A DNA stretch of 64,000 nt from Leptospiraceae bacterium (GTDB taxonomy: Bacteria > Spirochaetota > Leptospiria > Turneriellales > Turneriellaceae): contig JANWWS010000018.1 of the NCBI GenBank assembly GCA_025055765.1, positions 1 through 64,000 on the forward strand, given 5' to 3'. The stretch's first letter is position 1, and every line of letters begins with the position of its first letter. Below are positions 1 to 9,751 of this stretch, in pieces. Below the pieces are notes generated by a model, which worked only from the letters and a program-made list of their open reading frames with translations, had not been told where the DNA came from and did no database searches. The translations under genes were made by a program, and so were the position numbers.

Positions 1-1850
1 CGTGCCCGAATTATTGTAACTACCCATCCACATGATTTCGTTGATGACGACATCACCCACTGCCGGATCGACGGGAGGCGTAGAGTTGGCAGCACCGGGT
101 GTGGCGATTGTCCGCTGGTTATGGCCTGCCGCAACTCCGCTCCCCACAGCAAAACAGCTCTGCCAACTTGCGGCCAATGTGCCATCCACAGCACCACTTT
201 TGCGTTCCATCGAACGGGCAAACGGGTGGTCGGTGTTTTGCACACCGGCATGTGGAGCTCCACCATTATTTGCCTTATCGACCTCGAAGTCAAGGCTTGT
301 CAAAAGCTTTATTTCGAAGGCGCTGTTGCTAATGCCTAGGCTTGTTCCCCGATAGTAGTTTGCTGAGGGGAAGGCATGGAGATTATTGCGTGCTATGACA
401 TAATATCCGTTGGGAGGGATTGTCTCTCCCACAGGAATAGTAATGGTGCTTACCCCACTACCAGAAATCCGCCAGAGACCAATATGGATGGAGTTTGTTG
501 TTTTATTGTGGAGTTCTATAAATTCATCGTCACTTTCGCCAGGCCCGCTATTGGGATAACTACCCATCCACATGATTTCGTTAATGACTACATCGCCTGG
601 CAAGACAGGGGGTGGGGGGGTGGCAGGCAACCCCGGCGTCGCAAAAGTGCGCTGGCGGAAATTTATGTCAACCTGGTTGTTATTTGCGGGAATATTTAGG
701 TTTGTCATCCAGTTACTATTACTTGTACCCAGGGCAGCTAAGTTCAGTCTCTCCATGGATCGACGGTTCGTGGTCTCGTTAAGCCCTCTATTCCAATTTG
801 CAGAATCAAAGCCATGAGTATCATTACCAATGATATCAATGGATTGACCAAAGCCTGCTAATCCATAAACCGCGGTGGAATTGGAGGCGTCGCCAAGACG
901 ACATTCGCGCGAACTATTTGTGATTTTAAGATCCTCGTTAATTATATGGGCGACGGCCCCAAAAGCACCCGTAGTCTTCGTCGCTATCACAAGATAACTG
1001 TGTGGCAAGATTATGGTTCCCGGGGGAAGGAAAATAGAGGCATTTGCGGATGTCCCATTCGTGGTACAGGCAAATCGCCAACCGCTAATGTTAATGGGAT
1101 TTCCTGTTGTATTATAGAGCTCAATAAACTCGTCGTCGCTATCAGAAGTGCCTGTATTCGTGTAGCTTCCCATCCAATGCACCTCACTTATGACCACACT
1201 TCCCGGGACCCCCACATCACCCCCTGAGTTAGGGGCACCAGGGGTGGCAAAGGTTTGCTGACGAAATTCTGGCGAAACTTGGAGGTTGTCAGAGGGGGTA
1301 CTGAGGTTCGTTCTCCAGTCACCATTCGACGTACCCACACTTGTATGTAAGGCAATACGCTCCATAGAGCGCCTTACCTTGTTTGTGGTGTCGTTAAGCC
1401 CCCGATTCCAAGATGCGGAGTCAAAAGGGCTGGTGTTGTTACCAATAGTGTCAATTACCGTTCCAAAGTTTGCTAGACCATAACTTGCAGCGGAAGTTCG
1501 TCCATTGCCAAGTCGGCATTCACGCGAGGAATTGGTAATCTTTAGTTTAGGTTCAAAAAGATTGGCAGCCTCAGCAAAGGCCCCTGTTTCGCTGGTTGCG
1601 ATCACAAAATAGCTCTTGGGACCAATCACAAGCCCTGCTGGCAAGACTATTGCCGCATTGTTGCTTGTCCCATCGGTCGTGCAGGCAAAGCGCCAACCAC
1701 TTACGTTAATGATTTGGTCTGTAGTGTTATAAAGCTCAATAAATTCATCCGAGCTATAGGCCACATAGTTATTGTCATAGCTGCCCATCCACATAACTTC
1801 ACTAATCTTAACAGCCCCTGGGCTTGACTCATCTCCAATGTGGCTTACAT
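1..1850 (-). repeat. Tandem LTD-coding repeats inside the lipoprotein gene
   Basis: Repeat units start (reading leftward) near 1810, 1200, 594 and 54. Spacings between matching WMGSY codons are about 615, 606 and 540 bases, so the first two units are about 25 codons longer than the third. At DNA level 17-54 and 557-594 match over 38 bases with 2 differences. Each full unit also carries an (R)RSMER block followed by an RQxxFATPG-like block. This looks like in-gene duplication. Confidence 0.8.
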
Positions 1851-2946
1851 ATTGAGAGGTTTCGGAAATTTTGTCAAGATAACGGCCTATTTTTTCGGCA
1901 ATATAGCGACCCCGTAGTTCTAATAAAATACCATCGTCGGAAGAATTGGCTCGGCTACGCAGGGACCCAATATAAATAAACGTGGTAGGATGCTCTAAGT
2001 GGCGATCCAAAAGAAAGATATTGGTTCCCACTACCACCTTTGGATTTTGGTACTGAAGGGGATTGGGAAGAGTGAACACCTTGTTGTTTTTTTCCCAATA
2101 AGCCGACATACCAAAGTACTTTTTTACCATTTTGCCCTTAAGGTTCTCTAAGCCACCCAATATGGTCGGCACATCGTATAAAAGCCTTTTCTGAGTGTTA
2201 TTTGTAGTTTGAAAAGAAGTGGCATAAAGCTCAACACTGGCTTGTACTTGAGTGAGCTCTTGGCCTAAAACATCCATGGGGTTTTCTTGTGGGGCCCAAT
2301 AAATAGCCATCACTTGATCTAAGACAGAGTATTTTGTCTGAAAATCCAGTTTTCCCTTGCGAAAGCCAAAAAGACCCTGACTTAGCATATTCATTTCTTT
2401 ATGTAGTTCTCTTGCGAGGCCATATTCATCGCTATGGGCAAGTACCGCCACAACCGGAACTTGGGTTAAGAGGGTAGGATGGATCCCCTGGCTGGCAAGA
2501 AAGTTATACCTTTCATCGACAGAGCAAAAGGTATAAAACATCCGGCCGTCCCCTTTGTTGCCAAAAAGCAACTTATCGGTAGGCGCTAAATCAAACTCTG
2601 TGGAAAAAAGACCAGACTCCAAAAGCTTTTGAGCTCCTGGGTCAGACATCTTAACATCAGCATCAAAAGCCACGCGAACCCTGATGTTGGGATGCGCTGC
2701 TTTTTCTAAAAGCAGAGATATAATTTTCTCGGAGTGGAGGGAGGCAAAGGCGCAATCGATAGCATAAGTCGCTCTCTTGAGTGTATCCGCAAGGGTTTCT
2801 TCAATATGCCCATCATGCCCCTGCCAAGGCTCACTGAGAAGCAGCCGGATATGCTCATGACTCGGAGGTGGCTCTTCGATATAGCCCGGCCCTGCACAGC
2901 TTATTCCAACCGCAACCCAGATGAGAATGAACCAGGGGGTGCGCAT
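1..2946 (-). CDS. Lipoprotein with PLD-like N-terminal region and tandem lamin-tail (LTD) domains, 3' end beyond window
   Basis: The frame is open from an ATG at 2946 to base 1, giving 982 residues with no stop, so the C-terminus is missing. The first 17 residues form a lipoprotein signal ending in the lipobox VGISC (Cys17). Residues about 30-370 resemble a phospholipase-D-like fold by their similarity to the protein at 13489-16392, but I find no HxKxxxxD motif. Four LTD repeats follow, each opening with a (V/I)IxE(I/V)xWMGSY block and, where complete, a DEFIELxN block; the fourth is cut by the window edge. LTDs are known from extracellular nucleases, 5'-nucleotidases and surface proteins. 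The gene starts 10 bases after the stop of the phosphatase at 2957-5656 and is probably cotranscribed with it. It is likely anchored in the outer membrane; function unknown. Confidence 0.85.
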   Translation of the reverse strand, partial: MRTPWFILIWVAVGISCAGPGYIEEPPPSHEHIRLLLSEPWQGHDGHIEETLADTLKRATYAIDCAFASLHSEKIISLLLEKAAHPNIRVRVAFDADVKMSDPGAQKLLESGLFSTEFDLAPTDKLLFGNKGDGRMFYTFCSVDERYNFLASQGIHPTLLTQVPVVAVLAHSDEYGLARELHKEMNMLSQGLFGFRKGKLDFQTKYSVLDQVMAIYWAPQENPMDVLGQELTQVQASVELYATSFQTTNNTQKRLLYDVPTILGGLENLKGKMVKKYFGMSAYWEKNNKVFTLPNPLQYQNPKVVVGTNIFLLDRHLEHPTTFIYIGSLRSRANSSDDGILLELRGRYIAEKIGRYLDKISETSQYVSHIGDESSPGAVKISEVMWMGSYDNNYVAYSSDEFIELYNTTDQIINVSGWRFACTTDGTSNNAAIVLPAGLVIGPKSYFVIATSETGAFAEAANLFEPKLKITNSSRECRLGNGRTSAASYGLANFGTVIDTIGNNTSPFDSASWNRGLNDTTNKVRRSMERIALHTSVGTSNGDWRTNLSTPSDNLQVSPEFRQQTFATPGAPNSGGDVGVPGSVVISEVHWMGSYTNTGTSDSDDEFIELYNTTGNPINISGWRFACTTNGTSANASIFLPPGTIILPHSYLVIATKTTGAFGAVAHIINEDLKITNSSRECRLGDASNSTAVYGLAGFGQSIDIIGNDTHGFDSANWNRGLNETTNRRSMERLNLAALGTSNSNWMTNLNIPANNNQVDINFRQRTFATPGLPATPPPPVLPGDVVINEIMWMGSYPNSGPGESDDEFIELHNKTTNSIHIGLWRISGSGVSTITIPVGETIPPNGYYVIARNNLHAFPSANYYRGTSLGISNSAFEIKLLTSLDFEVDKANNGGAPHAGVQNTDHPFARSMERKSGAVDGTLAASWQSCFAVGSGVAAGHNQRTIATPGAANSTPPVDPAVGDVVINEIMWMGSYNNSGT

Positions 2947-2956
2947 ACTAATTTAT

Positions 2957-5656
2957 CTACGAGAAAGAAGTGTTTTTGGCAACTCTTTTTTGGTATATGT
3001 GTTCTAGCCGGCGCACCTTCTCGTTTTCGGGATCTCTTTCTTTAGCCTCGGCAATGTATTTTTCTGCCAAGTGGGGCCTTTGTGTGGCTAAGTATAGATC
3101 GGCAAGGTTGATGAGATTACGCACTTCTGTGGGGTTGCGCAAATAAAGCAATTGAGCAAGCTGGATAGCACGATCAAAATCCCCCAATAACTTTCTGGCA
3201 AAGGAGGCAAGATATATAAATTGATTGTTTTGGGGATCATAAAGTAAGCCAGCTTCCGCAAGTGCCACCGCTTGGCGCCACTTTTTTTGCCGCAGATAAC
3301 TTCGGCAAAGCCTTTCGCAGTCCTCGATGTAAGCTCGCTCATGAGAAAAGCCAGCCGCTATGATATCCTCAATTAATCCTAAATCTTTTTCAGCTGCCTG
3401 ACGCAACGCGGCAAGAAACTCTTCTCTATTCGCATAGGAGATGTCAGGTAGAGGTCCTTGTTCCTTATACTCAATCCTGAGGAGAGAAAGATCATCTGTG
3501 ATTTCGCCACTTTCCTCCAAAATTTTTTTGAGCTCCTTAAGATCTCCCTTGGCTTTTTCCACATGTCTCAAAAAGAGTTCGTAATTTTCGTTTATGATGC
3601 GGTTTCCCTCTTTATCTATGCCAATGGCAAGGTCATCGCGCCCATCCGATCCGCAAATGATTATGTCCCGGGGGTAGAGCTTTAGAGTTACAATCTTCAA
3701 CTGACCTCGTATTCCCACTGTTCCAATCTTACGTAGCATCATTTCTTCTTCAATGAAACTCGCCACACCATCGCGGTAGAGAACGGTAAATGGGTGTTCG
3801 GCATTCATAAGAAAGAGATTTCCCGTGCGGTCATCAATTACCCCGATAACCGCCGATACCATCATGGAACCATTAAAACTTTCAAATATACGCTGCAGCT
3901 CTGCAAAGGCATCCCGCAGCCACTCCTCCGGATAAAGAGCCGATTTTTCCGGTGAATGGCGTGTTGACTCAAAAATGGCTGCTAACACAGAGCCTAAAAC
4001 CAAAACCCCACCGGCCCCCTGCATAGATTTGCCCATCGCATCGGCATTGACAAAAACGGTGACAGGTCGGCCCCTTAGGGTAAGAGAGTCGGCTACGCAA
4101 AAATCCCCCCCAATGCGCTTGGTCCACTTCTTAAAGGTAAACTCCTTTTTTTGATAAATTAAGCTTTCGATCCTCAGGTTTTCGCTTTTTGCTTTATTGT
4201 ACATTAAGGCATCAATTAAAAGTGAGGTTAAGAAATAATCCCCATCCTGCTGTTCCTTAAGTTCCTTGATGCGCTGCAAGGATTCATGAAGTTCCCGTGT
4301 GCGTTCTTCTACCTTCTTTTCTAGGTTTTTGTTTAAATCTTCCACCTGCTTGTGCAGCCGCACAAAATTATTGGCTAAAATAAAAGCTAAGGTTGTGATG
4401 AAGAGAAAAAAGGCATAACCAGCTACTCTTGGTATGTTGATAATCTGCCGGTTCGAGAGAATATCCAAGATGGCTGCCGCAATCATGACAAGCACCCCTG
4501 CCAGCATAATCCAAGCATCTAGATTTTTACGGTATAGCTGGTAGCTAATTTGTATAACACTCGTTAAAATGACCCACGGGAAACCTAAATTCAAGGTTAG
4601 CTGGTCGTTGATTTGGTTCCAAAGCCGCACATCTTGGGTAAAAAGCACCGTGACAAAGACAGTGGCAAAAGCCAGCAGAGGGATGGCTATAGAGTAATCA
4701 AGAATCCGAAAAAACAAGTTGCGGGGTGGGGGAAAATAAAACCGTACAAAGGCATAAAAAAGAGGTACCACCCACTGCAAGACCAGATATTCTGTTTTTT
4801 TCATAGGATAGAAGGGTAGGCCAAGCTCGTATTTCAGCTGGGTACGCAAAAACTGATAAAGAACGAGTGAGAGGGCAAAGAGGCCAAAGGCAAGATTTGC
4901 TTTCTCCTGAGGTCGCCGCACATACAAAAAAAGAAAATAAAGGCCGACAATCACATAGCCCGCCAAAAGCAAAAGTTGGTTGAGCATAGTGAGCCATTTT
5001 TGGCGCACCATGAGTTCAGCCGGTCCAATTTCTATAGTGTCGGAGACAGGCCCAATTTCATGGTCAAAATAAGCTTCGCAATGTACTAAGAGCACATTTA
5101 GCTGGCCTTGACGTAAAAGACGAGATGGTAGCTCATACAAACGCAATTTGTCGTAACTTTGAGGTAGTTCTTCGCCAAAGTTTCCACTTTCCCCAATAAG
5201 TACACCATTGAGATAGACTTTATCTCGGTCACTAATGACACCTAGGCGTACCATAGCTGATTTTTCGCTATACTCGTTCCAATAAAAACTCCGTAAAAAC
5301 CATCCCCTTTTTAAATTCCACGGCAGGATTCCCGCTTTCGTTAGATTAGCAGGTATGGAGACTGGGATCCAGCCAGGAGGTGGTTCATCGATGCCTGTGG
5401 GCTTTTTGGCTTTTATTTTTGCTTTTTCTTTTTCAATAAGTTCTTGGGAAAAGACCAATGGGTCAATTTCCTGTGCGGTGAACCACCAGGTGTGCTTCGT
5501 ACTGCTCTCCCATTTGCGGATTTTACCCCCGAGTTCAATTTCTTCAATCGCAAAACTATTCCTTTGAGCAAGTAAGGAACTTACGAGAAAGATATGTGAA
5601 ATTACAGCAACATAAAGGGAATGGTACATAAATAATGTGGTTGGTTTCTTATACAT
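2957..5656 (-). CDS. 7TMR-DISM sensor with SpoIIE-type PP2C phosphatase and C-terminal TPRs
   Basis: An 899-residue membrane signalling protein. Residues 1-30 are a signal peptide; 35-215 form a periplasmic jelly-roll-like sensor region; about 220-430 contain seven hydrophobic helices (7TMR-DISM layout). A coiled coil (435-470) leads into a PP2C/SpoIIE domain (about 500-735) with the metal-binding signatures GGDFC (516-520), NADAMGK (537-543), GSDGRDD (669-675) and TDDLSLL (720-726), so it should be an active serine/threonine phosphatase. Residues 770-890 hold TPR-like helices. Such phosphatases usually act on anti-anti-sigma-type proteins; none is encoded next to it. Met10 is an alternative start; neither has a clear Shine-Dalgarno. 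It diverges from the phosphatase gene at 5757 and precedes the LTD lipoprotein by 10 bases. Confidence 0.9.
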   Translation of the reverse strand: MYKKPTTLFMYHSLYVAVISHIFLVSSLLAQRNSFAIEEIELGGKIRKWESSTKHTWWFTAQEIDPLVFSQELIEKEKAKIKAKKPTGIDEPPPGWIPVSIPANLTKAGILPWNLKRGWFLRSFYWNEYSEKSAMVRLGVISDRDKVYLNGVLIGESGNFGEELPQSYDKLRLYELPSRLLRQGQLNVLLVHCEAYFDHEIGPVSDTIEIGPAELMVRQKWLTMLNQLLLLAGYVIVGLYFLFLYVRRPQEKANLAFGLFALSLVLYQFLRTQLKYELGLPFYPMKKTEYLVLQWVVPLFYAFVRFYFPPPRNLFFRILDYSIAIPLLAFATVFVTVLFTQDVRLWNQINDQLTLNLGFPWVILTSVIQISYQLYRKNLDAWIMLAGVLVMIAAAILDILSNRQIINIPRVAGYAFFLFITTLAFILANNFVRLHKQVEDLNKNLEKKVEERTRELHESLQRIKELKEQQDGDYFLTSLLIDALMYNKAKSENLRIESLIYQKKEFTFKKWTKRIGGDFCVADSLTLRGRPVTVFVNADAMGKSMQGAGGVLVLGSVLAAIFESTRHSPEKSALYPEEWLRDAFAELQRIFESFNGSMMVSAVIGVIDDRTGNLFLMNAEHPFTVLYRDGVASFIEEEMMLRKIGTVGIRGQLKIVTLKLYPRDIIICGSDGRDDLAIGIDKEGNRIINENYELFLRHVEKAKGDLKELKKILEESGEITDDLSLLRIEYKEQGPLPDISYANREEFLAALRQAAEKDLGLIEDIIAAGFSHERAYIEDCERLCRSYLRQKKWRQAVALAEAGLLYDPQNNQFIYLASFARKLLGDFDRAIQLAQLLYLRNPTEVRNLINLADLYLATQRPHLAEKYIAEAKERDPENEKVRRLEHIYQKRVAKNTSFS

Positions 5657-5756
5657 GGATTTGGGGGGTAAAGAATTTTTCTAGCAAAATTTCATTAAAA
5701 ATACTTGACGAACCAGTGAAGGCAACCCAGTCATGAAGGCAGGCAAAGGGGGGACG
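5657..5756. promoter_or_regulatory. Divergent promoter region between the two phosphatase operons
   Basis: A 100-base spacer that must hold promoters for both operons. A TTGACG at 5705-5710 could be a -35 for the rightward operon, but I see no convincing -10 at the right distance. Leftward, A/T-rich stretches (TTTAAT, TATTTT) could be -10 elements. A purine run at 5747-5754 is the Shine-Dalgarno for the start at 5757. Confidence 0.4.
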
Positions 5757-8228
5757 ATGAACATCAAATTAAAGATGATGCTCATCATCTCTGGGGTGGT
5801 TGCCCTCGCTATCTTACCATTATCTTTAATTGTACTTTATCGTAACGAAGCCATTATAACGGAAAAAACCTTCGAGGTTTGCCGCAATATCTCCCAAAAC
5901 ATAGCCAAGGCCTCTACCGAAGAGCTACTCATGGATGTTACTTTTGACAGTACTCGCTCGGTGATTGAGGGGCTGAAGGAAGCAGAAATTGGAGGTCTTT
6001 TATCAGCGTATGTGCTAAACCATGAGGGCAAGATAGTCTCAGCTATTGGGCGAGAAGTTGGCCAATTTTTGCCAAAAGATGAAATGGCGGATCTTGGTAG
6101 ACTACAAGACCTCACAATGGATGAAATCCGTCGTGACAAAAATCTTTTGCGGTTTATTTATCCTATTTTTATCCGCTATAAAAATAGCGACCTGAGAGTG
6201 GGTACGGCGGTTTTTGAGTTTGAGCGGGAAAAGGTCTATGAGCCCATTGCTCAGACAAGACAGACTATCATTTGGGTAAGTGGGATTGTTTTTACCATTG
6301 CCCTTGCGGTGGCAATCCTAAGTGCGGTGCTTATCACAAGACCTATTTTATCACTCTCCGAAGGGGTCAAAATTTTTGGCAGTGGTAATCTCGCTCATCG
6401 AATTGAAATTCAAAGTAAAGACGAGATAGGCCATCTAGCACGTTCCTTCAATGACATGGCTGCTAAACTGCATGATTTTACGCAAAACCTGGAAGAGAAA
6501 GTGCGTCAACGCACAAAAGAACTTAATGAAACATTGCAACAGGTACAGGCACTTAAGGAACAGCAAGATGGAGATTATTTTTTGACATCTTTGTTAACAA
6601 AACCCCTCCAAAGTAATAATAATCCCCCATCTCACATCATCACCGACTTTATTGTTGAGCAAAAGAAAAAGTTTAGTTTTCGCCACCGCCAAAGTGAGAT
6701 TGGGGGTGATCTCTGCACAACGGATGTCATAACCATTAACCGTCGGCCCTATACGGTAGTTATCAATGCAGATGCTATGGGCAAATCCATCCAGGGGGCA
6801 GGGGGAACTCTGGTTTTAGGAGCCGCCTTTAAAGCGCATATCATCCAAGCGAAATTAGGTAAAAGCCGTGCCCGTAAACCTGAAATTTGGCTTAGAGATA
6901 CCTATCGGGATTTGCAAAACATTTTTGAGTCCTTTGATGGTTCCATGTACATTTCGATTCTCCTGGGTCTCGTTGATCAGCAAAATGGCTTTTTTTACTT
7001 TATAAACGCAGAGCATCCTGCAACCATCCTATATCGAGATGGTGTGGCCAGCTTCCTTGATGACTCTCAAGCCCTGCGTAAGCTGGGCACACCTGGGGAG
7101 GCAGAGAAACTAGTCATCCGTACTTTTCAATTAATGCCAGGTGACATTATCATCACGGGATCCGATGGTAGGGATGACATTATTTTAACCAAAGAAGACG
7201 GCACGGAATATATTAATGAAGACGAGACTCTTATTTTACGCCTCGTGGAGAAAGCCAAAGGGGACATCCACACCTTAGCCAAGTTAATTAAGGAGACAGG
7301 CAAGCTCATGGATGACCTCTCCCTTTTGTCCATAAAGATGAGCGAGGATGCACCTACCGTACCTATGACCACCCCTGAAGAAGTAGAAGAGGTAGTGAGG
7401 CTTGGAGAAAGTGAACTCGAGGCTGGCCACATTGAGGAGGCCATGAAAGCCATTGAGCCCTTCGTTCAGAAAGGGCAAAAATTCCCTGAACTCTTATATC
7501 TTCTGGGGAGAATATACTACAAAAACAAGCAATACGAAGAGGCTGCCAACTGTTTTGAACAACTTACGGTTTTGCAGCCCGACAACAACGAGGTCCTTTA
7601 TTTGCTCTCTTACATAAGGGGGCTCCAGGGCAACTTAGAAGCTGCAGCTGATTACGGGGAATGCCTTTACCTGCGCGAAAAAGAAAACAAACTCAATCTT
7701 CTTCACCTCGCGCGCATTTATTTTGAAATGGGTATTTTGCCACGGGCAAGTTACCTCTTAAATCGGCTTTTAAGTTTAGACCCAAATTTTCCTGAGGCAC
7801 GCAAGCTCTTGAAAGAAGTGCAAGAGGCTAAAGCACAAAAGGTCGATGAATATACTCTCGAACAAATAAAAAGCTTCTTAAAAGAAGCCGAACGCGAGTA
7901 TCGCAAGAAAAATTGGCATCGGGCATATGAGGCTTTTGCCCGGGTGGTTGTGCTTGACACAAACCATGAATTAGCCTGGTATAAAATGGGGGTGTGTGCT
8001 TTTCATACACGTAATTTCAAAAGTGCTGCCGAAGATTTCCGTAAAGTGCTTTTAATTAACCCAGAAAATAAAACGGCACGCAATAATTTAGCGGTTGCTC
8101 TTTTTTATCTTGGCAATAAAGATGAGGCAAGAGAGGAGCTGCGTAAGGTTCTTGAGCGCTATCCAGATTATGAAACAGCTCGCGAAAATTTGGAGCAGCT
8201 AGAACAATTCCCGCAGCAAGTGGCATGA
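5757..8228 (+). CDS. HAMP-SpoIIE phosphatase with C-terminal TPR array
   Basis: The ATG at 5757 was chosen because a G-rich Shine-Dalgarno lies 5-8 bases before it; the upstream in-frame ATG at 5733 has none. The 823-residue product has a TM helix (4-27), a periplasmic sensor region (30-170), a second TM helix (172-194), a HAMP domain (195-245), a coiled coil, a PP2C/SpoIIE domain (about 290-530; GGDLC, NADAMGK, GSDGRDD, MDDLSLL all present) and TPR repeats to the end (about 540-815). The linker LKEQQDGDYFLTSLL (266-280) is identical to one in the divergent phosphatase, so the two are paralogues with swapped sensors. It is the first gene of a five-gene operon; its stop overlaps the next start by 4 bases (ATGA). 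Confidence 0.9.
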   Translation: MNIKLKMMLIISGVVALAILPLSLIVLYRNEAIITEKTFEVCRNISQNIAKASTEELLMDVTFDSTRSVIEGLKEAEIGGLLSAYVLNHEGKIVSAIGREVGQFLPKDEMADLGRLQDLTMDEIRRDKNLLRFIYPIFIRYKNSDLRVGTAVFEFEREKVYEPIAQTRQTIIWVSGIVFTIALAVAILSAVLITRPILSLSEGVKIFGSGNLAHRIEIQSKDEIGHLARSFNDMAAKLHDFTQNLEEKVRQRTKELNETLQQVQALKEQQDGDYFLTSLLTKPLQSNNNPPSHIITDFIVEQKKKFSFRHRQSEIGGDLCTTDVITINRRPYTVVINADAMGKSIQGAGGTLVLGAAFKAHIIQAKLGKSRARKPEIWLRDTYRDLQNIFESFDGSMYISILLGLVDQQNGFFYFINAEHPATILYRDGVASFLDDSQALRKLGTPGEAEKLVIRTFQLMPGDIIITGSDGRDDIILTKEDGTEYINEDETLILRLVEKAKGDIHTLAKLIKETGKLMDDLSLLSIKMSEDAPTVPMTTPEEVEEVVRLGESELEAGHIEEAMKAIEPFVQKGQKFPELLYLLGRIYYKNKQYEEAANCFEQLTVLQPDNNEVLYLLSYIRGLQGNLEAAADYGECLYLREKENKLNLLHLARIYFEMGILPRASYLLNRLLSLDPNFPEARKLLKEVQEAKAQKVDEYTLEQIKSFLKEAEREYRKKNWHRAYEAFARVVVLDTNHELAWYKMGVCAFHTRNFKSAAEDFRKVLLINPENKTARNNLAVALFYLGNKDEAREELRKVLERYPDYETARENLEQLEQFPQQVA

Positions 8229-9751
8229 TGCTACCTTTTGTATTTTTTTTTCTCCTTAGCTATCCGCTTGTTGCCAAAATTAATATCTTTGTGTCCTCAG
8301 ATAGTAGTATTTACGAAGAAGCCCTTACTGGTTTTCAAGCTGCAGTGGAGGAGCCTACCCAAATCTACTACTTAGATCTTATTGAAGAACAACAGGGAAA
8401 TGTGAGTGATTTTTTGAAAAATCTCTCTTTTGCAGAGGGCGAAGTGGTGGTAACCCTAGGCTTTCGTGCCACTCGGGAGCTTAAACCTCTTGTGCAAAAG
8501 GGTATCTTACTCTTTTCCATGGTCTCCTCGCCGAAAAACCTGGGTCTTGAAGGTGGCAGGATATGTGGTGTCTCTATGGATTTACCTATAGGGGAATTTT
8601 TTTCGCTTCTTAGAGAGATAAATCCACGCTACCGTCAAGTGGTTTCTTTTTATACAACCGCTGGGGAAGCCCAAGTCATGGAGGGGGCATATTTAGATCT
8701 TCCCTATAAATTGCTCTACAAACCTGTGAAGGTTAACGATCCTAGGGAGTTTGGTCGGATCTTAGAAAAGGAAGCGGCACAGGCACACGCTATCTTAATG
8801 TTAGCAGACCCTCTTTATACAGAAGAAAATTTTCGCCTGCTATCGAATTACGCTTTGCAAAACCAAAAGGTACTTATGACCTCTTTCCGATCCTTGGTGG
8901 ATTTAGGAGCTACTCTTGCCCTGACACCTAATTATAACCGGTTGGGCATGTTAACGGGAGAGCTTTATCGACGTATTAAGGCTAACCCCGCTGCCTGCGA
9001 GGAAGAACTCGTTATCTTGCCTGATGAGTATGCCCTTTACTTAAACGAAAACTATGCGAAATTACAGGGGATTGAATTGCCCCAAAGTCTAATTTTAAGA
9101 GGCCGAAATACAAGATTATTTCAGGCAGCACTTCAGCTTTTTCGCCAAGAAAAATATCCCCAGGCTCGCAAGGTTTTTGAGATGATTCTTGAAAAAGATC
9201 CCCAAAATAAGCCAGCCCTATTTTATCTCGAGGTGGTTATCGAGCGTCTCACAGGAAACCGTACTCGCCAGTTATTAGCCCAAGCCCGGCAATACATGGA
9301 CGAAAAAAAATACGCCCTTGCTCGCCTAAAATACCAAGAGGCCCTACAATTGAACCCCAAAAACCAAGAAGCCCGTGAGGGACTTAAAGAGGCAACTTTA
9401 GCTCATAGTGAAGAATTTCGCCTTCAAGCAATAGAAAAGTCTCGGCAGGGAAAGGTTTTTGATGCCATACGAGCTTATCTCGAGTCCCTTAAGGTTTTGC
9501 CGACAAACCAAAAGGCGCGTCAAGAGTTAAGCCAGCTGCGTAGCTTAGAAGCAAGGAAAATCCCAGCCTATCTGGCAGATGCTAACGAGGCTTACAACGA
9601 AAGGGATTATGAGAAGGCCATGGAACTATATGACAATATTTTATTGATTGACCCAAACCACAAAGAAGCAGGAGAGTATTTGCGTCTTTCTCGCCAAAAA
9701 TACGAAGCCGCCGAGAGGCTTTTACGCAAACAAAAAGCAGGGGGGATGTAG
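8225..9751 (+). CDS. ABC-type periplasmic binding protein fused to TPR repeats
   Basis: 508 residues with a signal peptide (1-17). Residues about 18-295 resemble the ABC_sub_bind family (TrpX/YtfQ-like two-lobe binding proteins), including the phrases VVTLGFRAT, FSMVSSP and DLGATLALTPNYNRLG. Residues about 300-508 are TPR-like helical repeats, an unusual fusion. No permease or ATPase for an importer lies nearby, so it probably acts as a periplasmic sensor or scaffold rather than as an importer component. It is translationally coupled to the phosphatase upstream (ATGA) and to the TonB receptor downstream (1-base overlap). The fold assignment is from pattern recognition and needs a profile search. 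Confidence 0.7.
   Translation: MMLPFVFFFLLSYPLVAKINIFVSSDSSIYEEALTGFQAAVEEPTQIYYLDLIEEQQGNVSDFLKNLSFAEGEVVVTLGFRATRELKPLVQKGILLFSMVSSPKNLGLEGGRICGVSMDLPIGEFFSLLREINPRYRQVVSFYTTAGEAQVMEGAYLDLPYKLLYKPVKVNDPREFGRILEKEAAQAHAILMLADPLYTEENFRLLSNYALQNQKVLMTSFRSLVDLGATLALTPNYNRLGMLTGELYRRIKANPAACEEELVILPDEYALYLNENYAKLQGIELPQSLILRGRNTRLFQAALQLFRQEKYPQARKVFEMILEKDPQNKPALFYLEVVIERLTGNRTRQLLAQARQYMDEKKYALARLKYQEALQLNPKNQEAREGLKEATLAHSEEFRLQAIEKSRQGKVFDAIRAYLESLKVLPTNQKARQELSQLRSLEARKIPAYLADANEAYNERDYEKAMELYDNILLIDPNHKEAGEYLRLSRQKYEAAERLLRKQKAGGM

Noticed and set aside
1-1850. CRISPR array or insertion sequence as the source of the repeats
   Set aside because: The repeats are about 540-615 bases apart, in frame and code for LTD modules.
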